Shown piece by piece: positions 39,601 through 46,490 of a DNA stretch of 64,000 bases (position 1 is its first letter; each line of letters opens with the position of its first letter). Both the position numbers and the translations under genes were made by a program. The notes below the pieces were generated by a model. It was not told the DNA's origin, searched no databases, and worked only from the letters and a program-made list of their open reading frames with translations. This stretch comes from Pseudeuparius sepicola (taxonomy: Eukaryota > Arthropoda > Insecta > Coleoptera > Anthribidae), in contig OY987303.1 of the NCBI GenBank assembly GCA_963920635.1, positions 53,505,223-53,569,222 of the forward strand, given 5' to 3'.

Positions 39601-42600
39601 CGAACAATTTATGTTGTTGCAACTCTAAATTAATATTGTTATTGCTATAATTTTTACTGTTCTCTCAAACTCGTCAGAAAACCAATGAAATGGCGATTTT
39701 GTGACTAGTTTATTTTGTTTGTTTGCCCCTCAACAGATTTTGAGGTTATGTCACGTGGTTCAAACAGAGATATGGAGGGGTAAGAAGAAGGCGCTTAATG
39801 AGGGCACAGCCTAATTTTGCCCGACTCTATGGGTTCGCCATTTTCTAGTACTAACGTCAAAAGATTCCACTCGTTCCCCTTGTTTACGACTGGTTGGAGT
39901 GGTTGGTTATGGCTTTTTTGTGCAATATTTTAAAGAATTGAGTGTTTTTTGTTAAGTGATAATATAGTTTATTGGCATGTTGTGCGGTGAAAGACTGTTA
40001 AAAATAATAGAAAATTTCTCTGACAACGCCGCAACTAGAGATACACATGTGCGATGTGCGACTGTCGTGCGATATTCTGGCGATTGCGGGCATTGCAGCG
40101 TTCAGTTTCTTGGCGATTATCATCGTGGATGTTTGAAAATATTTAGGAAAAAAGAGCCCAAAACCGGCAAGCAAGAATTTTGTATGAATTAACTATTCCC
40201 TGTAAGCTTAACTTAGAAAATGGCTTCCCAGGTGATTACGAAGTTCGCGCAGCTTGACGCACATTCTCCCCACCTCCATATTTCTGGGTTCAAATGACTG
40301 GTGATTTAAATGTACAAAAATCAATGTTGTAATTTTGGGTCTCCGGAATACATCACCATATATTTTAAAATTTGTGTAATCTAGTAGCCAATTAAGTTCA
40401 CATAAAATATTTGGGGGTAGAAAAATACCATTTTCGGTGGAAAAACTTAAAGGCCAATTTTGCTTGGGATATTTGCAATTTTTTTATTGTTTTTTGTTTT
40501 TACTTTTTATTTTAGCATTTTTGGCTAAACAATGTCTTGGTGATATTTAAAAAACAGAAGATATACCTACCTTTTTACATTATTAATATTTATTTTTTTC
40601 GCTCGATTATAAGTAGAGGCAAGTAAACAAAACCAAAACGAGACCTCAAAATTAAAAAATGAATTAAATATTCATTTTTGACATTTTTAGTTATTTTAAC
40701 AGAAAAATAATTGAAACATTTTAATTTCTTCAGAGAAATATAATAAAAAATATATGTTTTCCATTTTCCAATAACTTTGTGAAATACTGTACTAGTAACA
40801 CAATGTAAAGTCTATTGTTTTTTATATGTCTCTTGTCAAAGTACTGTCAAATGTTAGAAGGATGGAGGTAGGCCTTGGAAAACTATCCCACAATTCTCGT
40901 TTCGACAGGTTTCCACGACCAACATGATTGAAATGGTATAAATACATGAAAGAAAGTCAAACTCTGGCTACTGTTCAACAAAAAACTACTCTAAGAAATT
41001 CTACGGGGATACCTGTCGAAGCACCTTTGTCTCTCCTCTTATGTTGTGCTAGATAATAATTTCAAAAAGCGGTTAGTTATAATTTTTCTTATGACGCTAA
41101 AACTCACCACAAACGAATTCTTTCAACGCCTGCTTCTTCCCCGAAGTTGTGACTTTGTACAGAGTGAAATCCTCGATTCTTATAATGGCGCAAGTGGACA
41201 TAAGTTTCGCCAGTTGCATTTCGATCCTTTTCCGGATTTCCTTCTCTCCGGGAGTTGGCGATTTCGGACTGGAAGCATTAGAGGCGGACGAGGAGCCTTG
41301 TGGTGTCGTCTGTCAAAAAAATGATCGTAACATCGTAACAAATTCGTATTTTTTACCTACTTTTGATGCGCGTGTAAGAGGACTGTGATGGACCTTACTT
41401 TTATCGATTAAGTCTAAGAATTTGTTTTTGAACATTGCTAAAGCTTGATCTTGCCATAGTGAGTGTTGGACAGATGTCGTGCTATATTTTGGCCAATGTT
41501 TGCGACTTCCTATAAGAAAAAAACATACAATATTCCGAGAATTAGCCCTAATTTTTCCACAAATCATCAAGACATAAAAATTGTGCCTACCTTTTGCTAA
41601 ATGATATGGATAATAGTCGACCTGAAATCGTTTTACACTAATCTGAAGCGCACCTCCCTCTTTTAGGTTAGGGTGGGACGATCGGCCGGCTAAAAAGACG
41701 ACGTGAAAACTCGCGAAAAGTTAGGTTACGTTCACGTTTTACCTCCAGGGTCGTCGCATAGATGCAGCACAATTTGATTTGACAAAAAATGATATGATGT
41801 TTCGACAACGTCATAAGTATTGAATAATCTATTCATTGATTTACTTTCGGACGATGTGGATTCACGAAATTGTTGAGCTATTTGAGACTGATAGTCGGGC
41901 AGTTCCTTAAATGAAGAACAACTACTGAGCAATTGATTTTTTTTATAACTGATTTTTGAGTATTAGTTTTTCCAACAATTTTTATATCTATTTCTAAACA
42001 TAAATAAAATACCTCTAATTTTCGCGCAGCCTTGGCCTTTCTAGATAATTGAGTTGCTTTCTGTATCAAACCGGTCAGAGAATCCAAAAAATGCAGAGCG
42101 GCTTTCAACTGGGAATCCGTTAGAACCCAAAGCAAGTCGTCCAGTATTATAACAAGTCTGGATCCCACAATAAAACAGTCTAAAACAGTAAGATAATTAG
42201 TTACGATAGGTACTTACCTTTATATTCAAGTTAAAATAGTCATGCAGTTAGGGATCGATATGAGAATGAACCAGTTTTTTTTTGGTAACAGAACTTAACA
42301 TTGGATAGAAAATGACATTATAAAATAAAAATTCAATACCTGCCAATATGAACCAGTAAATTGACACGATTTTTGAAATATTAACCAATCAGGTGACGAT
42401 TTCAACGATTATTTCCCTCATACTGCTTGCATCCAATAAGGTAGCTCCTTCCATAAAAATCCAACCAATCATATGCCTCTGCTAGCGATAATTTGCACTA
42501 GTGCGATTACCGGTAATTGCACTTGTGCAAATTATCACTTCGTTGCTTAGCAACCGCGAATCTGTTGGATATAAACACGTACCTACTTCTTAAAGTTTGT

Positions 42601-45138
42601 GTGTTTCACACTGTTCTAAATTATGCAGCTTATAAATTATGTTGCGGTATTATTAAGCATTATATCAATGAATTTATATAACTTTTACATTGCTAAATTC
42701 TTGTTATTTAGACCTCCGCCTCCGTTTAAATTTATGACACATTTAGAAAATAAACCAACGCCGACAGGGTGTAGATATAATCGCATTTGCCTTGGATACC
42801 CAAGTGTCATGTTTGTTTACTCGAACGCTACAGTCGAAGCTTTCAATAAACTCGTTCAAAATGAGTCGTTTTGGAAATGTAAACATAGAAAAAATTAATA
42901 CAGAAATTATTAAATTATATTATAATTAAATCGTCAGAGATAAAAAGAAAATAAAAGCCCAATTTATACTCGTGATCTTTATAGGCAAAATAGCGCTTTC
43001 GAAAAAATTATCGATAAAATTTCCGGATATTATTCCTACCTACTATCATCAACATTAAAATATGGATCCATGTGCTTGCGTCAGACCTGCAATAAGTTAT
43101 TTGGCACGCAGAACATTCTTAAATAATAAACTTATCAAAACACGTCATTTTGCTGAATTTAAAAACTCACCCAGCCCCATTATAATGGTTAGTGAGCATA
43201 GAACGACCGTAAAAAGAAACCAAAATATTTATCGGGAGCAAACATTTTTGTTCTCCATTAATATTGTAAAATATTTATATTTATTTTATTCCGTAGATCC
43301 TGTAGGCATTTTAAATATTAACTAACACTTTCAAATGATGGGTAGATTTATTTTTATACTCGAAGTCCAATTACGACAAAAAGTTTCAAACTGAGACATA
43401 AAACCATTGAATTGACAAGTAGATGGAAGGAGTGTAGAGAGAGAAACTGGCAGCCAAACTTGAGTAAGTGAAATAGTAAATAAATCAGCCGATTCCGGCA
43501 AAAACCACGTCACACAAAATAGGCAAAACATCAAACTGTTTGTCCTAACTTCTATTTTGTGTGTCCTGTGCTTCAAACGAGTTTCATTGTCAAACGTCAT
43601 TTTCCTTCTGTCCCAATAATTATTATATTTATATTTGATTTGAGTTCATGTCGTGGTGGTAGTTTTGTATAAACGGCGTAAAGTTTTTTTTGGTGTTTGG
43701 TTTAATATTTTTACATCAGAGAGAAAATTTATTTTCGCTTTGTGGCTATATTCTCTGTTGTAGTTGTAGGTTGTAGATTACAAAAAAAAGGTCAACTCCT
43801 GTTGTGTCTTTGGATGTACCAAACGGGGCGGAAAGAATGAGAATAGTGGGGTTTCTTTTCATTCGTAAGTCTTACTATTAAATATGTAAAGTTTTAAAAA
43901 TATTTGCTAATAACTTGGCAAGAGATAAGGTGATATTAGAGACAAGTGGATTGCAGCAATAAAAAGGAAAAATTTTGTACTGTCTACTGTCTACAAAGTA
44001 TGTATTTGCATGACACGTTCATTACGCGTCCTTGTCTTACTTATTGCCAACAATGAAAATCACACCAGAGCGACTTCCATAGTACTTATCAATTCGATGC
44101 ATAAAACTATTTGCAATTTGCAACTTATAGGTTTTGTAGTGACAGTTTCTAAACTTTGTCAAATTTTGGAACTACGAGAAAATAACGGAGACAGCCTTTG
44201 GGTAAAATAATTCAGATGTATTAAATCTATTAATTAATTAGATACCTACCGTCTGTATGTCTTACATTTTTATACCTATATTATAAAAGAAGAAAATTTG
44301 AGTTGCATACCTGATAACCTCTTTTTGATAACAATGCGACATCTAGCCTGATTAGTCAATAAACGCAACGGGGTCAAATTTTTATCTTTAGTAGACTTTG
44401 CTTCGATCCGAACCGTTTGCCATTCCAATTCTTTGAATATTAGAAGCTGATTTTTTTCTGGATTCTTAAGCCTTGTCATTCTCAGATCCGATTTTGCAAA
44501 TTTTGGTGTTTTTGATTCAACGATAATTCTTGATATCTATGGCGATAAACCAGTGAAACATAATGTATGAACATTTCGAATTTCTTACCTGCACGCTAGC
44601 TATAAATGCGGGGCTATTAAACAGAATGTTCACAGTGTTTACTGTAACAGTTATGCCATCGATTACTTTATGAATGAATGAATATTTGCCGGGTACTGCA
44701 TAAGAACTCAAGCCACCTTGCGCGGACATAGAACGCAATTCCTCGCATGTTTCGATTGTGATGTTAACTTCGTCCAAGCTCTAAAACAAAACAAAAATCA
44801 ATAAAGTTCATCTTTAATTTTTACTTTTACAAACTTACAAGGAGTATCGGAACACTTTTGAGCTTCGTCCAAGGTATCCTAAAGGTAACCTTATTGCACC
44901 AAGCTTTAGTGAGTCGCAACCAAGATGGCAATTCCAACAAATCAGTCAAAACGATTTCGTTCAATTCCAAATTCGATAGCTCACCTTCGCCCTTGAAAGT
45001 GCTCAGATTTATTTTGTCGGCGGATAAATTCTTGGTAAATCTACGAAAACGACATTGAGCAACAAAGGAAACTCTAATTGGAAACGCTTTTTACCTAGAC
45101 AAGTGCTTAAGCAACTGGTTTTTTATTATAGAGACCAT
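8640..45138 (-). CDS. BLTP3: Bridge-like lipid transfer protein 3 (UHRF1BP1/UHRF1BP1L orthologue)
   Basis: A rod-shaped lipid-transfer protein of the VPS13-like superfamily, thought to move lipids at organelle contact sites. 23 exons: 45095-45138, 44839-45040, 44589-44780, 44311-44536, 42013-42179, 41743-41905, 41591-41659, 41361-41509, 41108-41309, 37669-37761, 37428-37609, 37247-37373, 35966-36135, 35542-35764, 32482-32621, 32272-32428, 30934-31149, 29445-29746, 26616-26750, 19102-19380, 18864-19050, 10094-10266 and 8640-8744. They sum to 3903 nt with every phase matching: 1300 aa, versus about 1450 in vertebrates. Landmarks: N-terminal chorein-type segment MVSIIKNQLLKHLSR; ILDDLLWVLTDSQLKA (exon 5); VDYYPYHLAK (exon 7); VSVQLNHYQYLFLL (exon 15); SDTISIRSDASSDSE (exon 18); a coiled coil in the last two exons. 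Exons 14 and 15 join in phase, but vertebrates have an extra linker there, so one exon could be missed. Introns are rich in transposons. Confidence 0.92.
9075..9799 (-). mobile_element. DNA transposon relic, copy A
   Basis: About 700 bp in BLTP3 intron 22, repeated in opposite orientation at 42394-43026 (intron 4). Both copies share the end AAAGCGCTATTTTGCC and short iterons of the type GATAATTGCACAAGTGC. No intact transposase. Superfamily unassigned. Confidence 0.7.
11183..12268 (+). repeat. 5' LTR
   Basis: 1086 bp, starting TGTAACGAAGTTACTAAT and ending near CATGCTATA. A TATAAA box lies at 11690-11695 and an AATAAA at 12140-12145, consistent with U3-R-U5 order. It differs from the 3' LTR at 11273 (G/C), 11383 (C/T) and 12007 (T/C). 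The end is not the canonical CA. Confidence 0.92.
12274..12291 (+). promoter_or_regulatory. Primer-binding site
   Basis: TGGCGCCCGAGCAGGGAC starts five bases after the 5' LTR. It closely resembles binding sites complementary to the 3' end of tRNA-Lys. The tRNA itself cannot be confirmed here. Confidence 0.8.
12673..13767 (+). CDS. gag: gag, interrupted by a single in-frame UAG
   Basis: Structural polyprotein of the retrotransposon. The frame opens at ATG 12673 and reaches a UAG at 13435-13437 after 254 codons of capsid-like sequence. Beyond that single stop, the same frame stays open for 110 codons. It contains an arginine/proline-rich stretch and two CCHC zinc knuckles (13594-13635, CWRCGG...REC; 13657-13698, CSRCGK...NC), the nucleocapsid. 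The downstream part therefore belongs to gag. The UAG is either a point mutation in this copy or a programmed readthrough site. The frame ends at 13767, overlapping the protease frame. Confidence 0.85.
13713..13719 (+). promoter_or_regulatory. Candidate -1 frameshift site gag-pro (GGGAAAC)
   Basis: G GGA AAC is in the register required for simultaneous P- and A-site slippage from the gag frame into the protease frame. It lies 15 nt after the second zinc knuckle, inside the gag/pro overlap. The same heptamer is used by several retroviruses. A weak stem (CTGCC with GGCAG) follows. Confidence 0.7.
13716..14681 (+). CDS. pro: Retrotransposon aspartic protease plus repeat-rich linker
   Basis: The frame is -1 relative to gag and lacks a credible start of its own, so it is probably made by frameshifting at 13713-13719. 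The catalytic motif LLDTGAAGSYIG (GAT ACC GGA at 13863-13871) and the later ELVIGMNVM flap/hydrophobic motif identify a retropepsin. After the protease core (to about 14135) comes a ~180-residue polar linker made of degenerate repeats around ISARDE. The frame ends at UAG 14679-14681, one base after an AAATTTC heptamer. Confidence 0.85.
   Translation, partial: KRTGHCLEPGTGQQPPLITAPFADLGCLPAETRPHTTARILDNRYNALLDTGAAGSYIGEHIRRSIRNQGVRSKVPSMGFARLADGRTITVAESYAVPLEVGRQKITVKLTYLPQLASELVIGMNVMRPLRFVLDLGTGKISARDEMLRRPVDAAAGSRLELVGICHRETDRCQQASARDERFDNSADTAVDLITDLTEPSTSGTNRNREISTGGDKRRRSVETAAGSTIDLLEISNRDRETCREISARTDMSPEAATNDITRLAEFSGPKTETLSFGKRRNLPKLAGTAMNTAISEISDRPDHLPPLVLSNRNTNDLENF
14135..14530 (+). 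repeat. Degenerate repeats in the pro-pol linker
   Basis: Units of about 33-36 residues recur four times. Three carry SAR and one STGG: ISARDEMLRR, SARDERFDNS, ISTGGDKRRR and ISARTDMSPE. Spacers are rich in R, E and D and include AAAGS(R/T)L-like segments. The function is unknown; the region may be a flexible linker. Confidence 0.6.
14651..17329 (+). CDS. pol: Retrotransposon reverse transcriptase, RNase H and integrase
   Basis: The open frame starts just after a stop at 14648-14650 and overlaps the protease frame by 31 nt. No good ATG precedes the RT domain, so expression by a second -1 shift at 14672-14678 is likely. RT contains FAYLDDIIVLG (YLDD at 15221-15232). RNase H contains TDASDAGLG and ALAIVWGIEKMRPYLEG. 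Integrase has an HHCC zinc domain (TAGHLGIS ... CTCCQQYK), a DDE core (STDLVGPLP, TDNGTQYTG, NPVERTNR) and a GPY/F-type tail (YSGPYTVVRV). No chromodomain. The frame is intact to the stop at 17327-17329. Confidence 0.93.
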   Translation, partial: PKHERLRKFLDTELPLFEHVRGTTPLVSHEIHLLNPEPIKQRYRPRNPYMQDVINQEVHKMLADGIIEPSTSPWSSPVVLAKKKDGTYRFCIDFQKVNDVTRKDAYPLPFIQAILDKLCRAKYISTIDLKHGYWQVPLTPKSKPITAFTVPSRGLYQFRVLPFGLHSAPATFQRLMDSVVTPDLEPYCFAYLDDIIVLGESFEHHLQLLREVFRRLRTANLKLNPNKCRFGCQSLQYLGHVVTSEGIRTDPDKVSAILELPAPTNVRGLRRFLGIASWYRRFVPNFSQIAAPLNQLLKKQQKWKWTESQETAFRDLKERLTNAPVLACPEFSKPFVLQTDASDAGLGVALTQNVHGQDCVVAYASRSLTGTEKNYSTTEKEALAIVWGIEKMRPYLEGYKFTVVTDHQSLGWLRSLKNPSGRLARWVVFLQQYDFDIKYRRGVLNRVADALSRAPVEIPPPDDNSEAILVIETPTCRWYVRKQAEVERDPEKHPDYCIKQGRLYRHIWDLSAPTEPELSEPWKLCVPTESRARVLRECHDLPTAGHLGISKTTARIAARYYWPGMLRDVATYVRRCTCCQQYKVESQKPAGKMHPSRNQDPWEIISTDLVGPLPRSSKGNSYLVVFQDRFTKWVAARAIRKATAKAVTQAFYEEIITRFGCPKLAITDNGTQYTGHLFKDFLTEMNIQHRLTPPYTPQTNPVERTNRTLKTMIAQFCRDEQKKWDAHLPELLFAINTARHDSTGFSPAFLNFGREFDVPGALYRSGKPDSDPIENIENQTNRLVKLRETFELVRVNLGRAFSQQSQHYNLRRREWRCFLQDRVMKREHHLSDASKGFAAKLAPKYSGPYTVVRVHSPVVFDLKSNTGKIVRRVHIKDLKPAADSERTLSVTG
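14672..14678 (+). promoter_or_regulatory. Candidate -1 frameshift site pro-pol (AAATTTC)
   Basis: A AAT TTC is in register in the protease frame directly before its UAG stop. Slippage by -1 enters the pol frame. Possible stimulator: GATACC (14681-14686) can pair with GGTATC (14728-14733), enclosing a smaller AGAGG/CCTCT hairpin (14711-14727). Confidence 0.6.
17355..17486 (+). CDS. Small ORF after pol (43 aa, hypothetical)
   Basis: ATG 17355 opens a 43-residue frame rich in proline and alanine (WPPGVPGPTPETPKP), ending just before an A-rich tract and the polypurine tract. It has no recognisable domain and no signal peptide or membrane segment, so it is not an env remnant in any obvious sense. 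It may be a non-coding 3' region that happens to be open. Confidence 0.25.
   Translation: MATNRAADAWPPGVPGPTPETPKPDVPAANRCARHTPGTGRPK
17520..17535 (+). promoter_or_regulatory. Polypurine tract
   Basis: GAGGAAGAAGGAGGGG lies two bases before the 3' LTR, the expected position of the plus-strand primer. Confidence 0.85.
17538..18623 (+). repeat. 3' LTR
   Basis: 1086 bp, co-linear with the 5' LTR at an offset of 6355, with three substitutions seen (17628, 17738, 18362). Confidence 0.92.
21288..21401. mobile_element. 114-bp MITE with 9-bp target duplication
   Basis: Inverted ends AGCTTTGTTCGCGGAGCAGTT and complement, flanked both sides by ATTATTATT (21279-21287, 21402-21410). The flank is low-complexity, so the duplication is suggestive only. 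The AGCTTTGTTC tip is shared with the elements at 33083 and 47229. Confidence 0.7.
21541..21606. repeat. (TA)33 microsatellite
   Basis: Sixty-six bases of uninterrupted TA, inside the palindromic element 20407-21757. Confidence 0.98.
21776..22225. repeat. Minisatellite, four units of ~122 bp
   Basis: Units start TCTACTCTTCAAGCCCTTTC near 21776, 21892 and 22015, with a variant near 22137. Each contains ATTTGATACCCATATT and CATCCGCCATCTT. Related degenerate units occur at about 2515-2680. Confidence 0.85.
22370..22800. repeat. Dispersed repeat, paralogous to 51215-51720
   Basis: Inverted relative to the copy in norpA intron 5. Shared blocks include CGAAACGTACAAAACCCGCG and TCCGGAAAACCTTCACTGTC. 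No coding sequence or clear termini. Confidence 0.65.
22801..24160. other. BLTP3 intron 19 sequence, little recognised
   Basis: Apart from mariner-like ends (CATCCTGTACA near 23075 and ACAGGGTGT near 23495), I see no exon or defined element here. Confidence 0.35.
24186..24410. repeat. Inverted repeat around an AT-rich loop
   Basis: Arms of about 85 bp pair from TTTGGATACAAATTGTGGAA to its complement near 24405, with loop TTTCCTTTTTAGTACTAAT. The right arm runs into sequence shared with 61640-61745. Confidence 0.7.
24496..25405. mobile_element. mariner-type MITE with ~290-bp inverted arms
   Basis: Ends CAGTGTCTGCCA and complement, flanked by TA (24494-24495, 25406-25407). The arms, about 290 bp, are nearly identical. 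A related locus at 61640-61690 lacks the element, showing the empty site. It lies in BLTP3 intron 19. Confidence 0.85.
25980..26472. mobile_element. mariner-type palindromic MITE
   Basis: It starts CAGTGTGTCCCAAATAC and ends GGGACCCACTG, flanked by TA on each side. Internal arms (about 26025-26165 and 26195-26345) are inverted. No ORF. Confidence 0.75.
26953..27700 (+). mobile_element. Dispersed element in BLTP3 intron 18, paralogous to 49190-49952
   Basis: About 740 bp, matched in inverted orientation in norpA intron 5. Shared blocks include TGGGACTTATTATAGGTTA-like and CATGCACATGAAGAAAATGG sequence. Short frames on both strands look decayed. Superfamily unassigned. Confidence 0.65.
27701..28640. 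other. BLTP3 intron 18, unassigned
   Basis: Contains a transposon-like end GGGCCACCCTGTATA near 28175-28190, and otherwise unassigned AT-rich sequence. No exon signal. Confidence 0.35.
28620..29370. repeat. Diverged tandem repeat with inserted MITE
   Basis: The block TTCTTCAGTTAAAACAAAC recurs near 28640, 28977, 29146 and 29299. Each is followed by TTTATAGCATCGAT- and GATCCACAGATTCAAG-like sequence. The first unit is interrupted by the MITE at 28660-28827. Confidence 0.7.
28660..28827. mobile_element. MITE of the CGTTGACTGACGTATTAATA family, copy 1
   Basis: Inverted ends around GTTAATAAGACTTCTCACGG and AGTCTTTATTAATACGTCAG. Copies 2 and 3 lie at 36482-36605 and 54213-54392. Confidence 0.75.
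29775..30060 (+). pseudogene. Non-LTR retrotransposon RT fragment
   Basis: The frame carries FLGHFIDEQPTWHEHLNHVA and then KLNSACYAIRNLKNVIS. This is the conserved thumb-side region after the RT core of insect LINEs (Jockey/CR1-like). It is truncated on both sides and antisense, starting 29 bp upstream of BLTP3 exon 18 on the transposon-rich side. Confidence 0.75.
31334..31808. mobile_element. MITE with CGAACTATATTCAAATTGG ends
   Basis: About 40-bp inverted ends at 31334 and 31808 in BLTP3 intron 16. The interior also carries GC-rich palindromic blocks (GCGCATGC). No coding sequence. Confidence 0.75.
31871..32096. mobile_element. 226-bp MITE with ~50-bp TIRs
   Basis: Starts AGCTTTGTATATCTACTAAT and ends with the matching inverted sequence ACAAAGCT. 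Arms of about 50 bp have few mismatches. It lies 175 bp downstream of BLTP3 exon 16. Confidence 0.75.
33083..35392 (-). mobile_element. Tc1/IS630-related DNA transposon relic
   Basis: Inverted ends TTTGTTCCAACA...AGTTCTGAAC at 33087 onward and complemented to about 35392 enclose a decayed transposase. It is in BLTP3 intron 14. The outermost bases and the target duplication are not resolved. Confidence 0.7.
33535..34657 (-). pseudogene. Broken DDE transposase
   Basis: Fragments in order on the minus strand: an N-terminal helix-turn-helix-like piece (34657-34460); the catalytic middle with MDETWLNEGH (first Asp) and ILVMDNASYHS (second Asp) at 34343-33825; a short piece with HCEFNPIEL (the Glu) in another frame near 33800-33840; and a C-terminal piece (33792-33535). 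At least three frame breaks make it inactive. The pattern fits Tc1/IS630-like transposases common in insects. Confidence 0.85.
36482..36605. mobile_element. MITE of the CGTTGACTGACGTATTAATA family, copy 3 (degenerate)
   Basis: Begins CGTTGACTGATATATTGATA and ends AAGTCTTTATAAATACGTCAA. The centre is diverged from the other two copies. It lies in BLTP3 intron 12. Confidence 0.6.
37950..39370 (+). pseudogene. THAP-domain transposon relic, copy 1
   Basis: In BLTP3 intron 9, on the opposite strand. CCVFGCTKRGG followed by GISFH (38330-38404) is the first half of a C2CH THAP zinc finger. CSQHFIESDFIENFGQRKLK (about 38550-38610) is the second half. Stops and gaps separate them. THAP domains occur in P-element-type transposases and their domesticates. 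No catalytic domain is seen. Confidence 0.7.
39412..39757. repeat. Dispersed 340-bp repeat
   Basis: Direct copy of 61898-62233, with blocks such as TACGCACTTTTCTCTATTTC and TTTGTTTGTTTGCCCCTC. A diverged inverted piece also occurs near 23990-24060. Non-coding. Confidence 0.75.
39758..41107. other. BLTP3 intron 9, unassigned
   Basis: A 71-codon frame (39977-40192) has no recognisable domain and no splice context. I do not call a gene. The remainder is AT-rich. Confidence 0.3.
42394..43026 (+). mobile_element. DNA transposon relic, copy B
   Basis: Inverted paralogue of 9075-9799, in BLTP3 intron 4. A 91-codon frame (42623-42898) begins with a hydrophobic segment but is not conserved as an open frame in copy A, so it is not called a gene. 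Confidence 0.7.
43403..44110 (+). pseudogene. THAP-domain transposon relic, copy 2
   Basis: Direct paralogue of 37950-39370, with an internal deletion, in BLTP3 intron 4. It carries the same THAP first half (43790-43864). It then has WIAAIKRKNFV near 43947, a piece of the finger that is damaged in copy 1. Confidence 0.7.
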
Positions 45139-45460
45139 TTTAAAGCTGTAGGGGGTGAATGCCACTATTCTACACTACTAAGCGTGTCTTTGAGCGATTC
45201 TACATGACTAGAAAATGGTTTAAAACTTGATTTTATCTATAAGAAAAATTTTCGTCCAAGACGAAGATCGAATGGATCGAAGATAAAAAAAATGGGATCG
45301 AAATCAGATGTGAATTTGACGTTATTTATCTTGAAGACTTCTGACAGCTGACAAAATATAAAAGGTAGGTTCCAAACTGACCGTGAACCCAGCTAATAAC
45401 CCGAGTTTGGTTCTTGTTACTGTTCTCCTCTGCGTGTGCAACACAGAGAAACACAGAGAC
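45139..45460. promoter_or_regulatory. BLTP3 upstream region
   Basis: The sequence directly upstream of the BLTP3 start codon must hold its 5' UTR and probably its promoter. No TATA box or other clear element is recognised. Confidence 0.35.
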
Positions 45461-45720
45461 CTGGACCAACACTTAATATAGTGTTGGTCCAGCAGAGACC
45501 CTCATAATTAGACAAACAAATAAATGTTTGTCTGAGGTGCAACCGTCGATGGATCCTCAATCAACGGGTGCAACCCAGAGAAATTTCTCTGGTGCAACCC
45601 AGAGAAACCTACTCCATTTCTCTGGTGCAACCACTGCCCTCGTTTTACGAGGGCCGTTGGTGCAACCATAGAGATCATATGATCTCTATGGGTGCAACCC
45701 AGAGAAATGGAGTAGGGAGA
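45461..45720. repeat. Array of palindromes separated by a GGTGCAACC repeat
   Basis: GGTGCAACC occurs at 45536, 45567, 45591, 45624, 45659 and 45691 (steps of 24-35 bp). Each interval holds a different self-complementary unit: a weak CGTCGAT...ATCAACG stem (45544-45566); CAGAGAAATTTCTCTG (45576-45591); CAGAGAAA...TTTCTCTG (45600-45624); GCCCTCGT...ACGAGGGC (45636-45654); and a perfect 26-nt palindrome (45666-45691). Two more stems precede it (45461-45492, 45510-45533). Confidence 0.9.
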
Positions 45721-46170
45721 ACGCGCTACAAGCTGCGCGAACTGCCTAATAAAAGTGGCGGCCATATTAAACCAACTTTACTACAACTTTACTAAACTTA
45801 CCGAAACAATTATACTCCCGAAGGTCTCCTAGACTTTTAATTCATTTGTCGCGGGACAAAAAACCGACTCCGATCGGGGAACACCGGAAAGCGCGAACGT
45901 GAAGCCGCGAAAACTACGCGAAAGCCTACAACCTCCACACTCGCGTTCGCGCCTCTTCGCGGGGTTTCGCGCCGTGAATGTGGAGCGGCCTTTACAGCTT
46001 GGTACTGCACACGATATTTTCCAAAAACACTGACCATTTCTCTGCTGAAAATACAACAACTATCGCTGAAAACAAACTGCAAACGTCAAACTGGGGACAA
46101 TATGCCAGATATTACATTTGCCTGGAAATAGGATGCGCAGTAGGTCAAAGCGCGTTCTCCCTACTCCATC
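45706..46170. repeat. GC-rich inverted-repeat segment
   Basis: ATGGAGTAGGGAGAACGCGC (45706-45725) recurs inverted at about 46151-46170, enclosing a CpG-rich block at 45840-45995. It could be a transposon body or a promoter/CpG-rich region. No protein family is recognised in its frames. Confidence 0.5.
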
Positions 46171-46490
46171 TGGCCGTGAGCTGCTTTCGTTCGTTTCGTG
46201 CTACGCCACCGGTCCAGCGGGAAAAAGGAAAAGCAAAGTGTTCAATAATCGACAACAAGGAACAACAACAGTGACTTTGTTAAAATAAACCATGATAGTG
46301 TTGAGTGATATTTATTTTTCTTTAAAGTAGAATCTTTTTGTATTCTGTTTTCCATCGTCTTGTCCTGGATTCGTTTTTTTAATTTTTACAGACGATCACA
46401 GATCACAGACACAGAGAGAGAACAGAGAAGCGAGGTTAGGTTAGGTCTCACGAGAATGTGACCACAGAACACGGAATACACTGGTTACTG

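Noticed and set aside
39977..40192. 71-codon frame with several cysteines
   Set aside because: The cysteine spacing matches no zinc-finger pattern I recognise, and there is no splice or homology support.
42623..42898. 91-codon frame with a hydrophobic start
   Set aside because: Inside a repeat whose second copy (9075-9799) does not keep the frame open.
45536..45699. CRISPR array
   Set aside because: The repeat is only 9 bp, the intervals are palindromes and the host is a eukaryote with spliced genes. The resemblance is in layout only.
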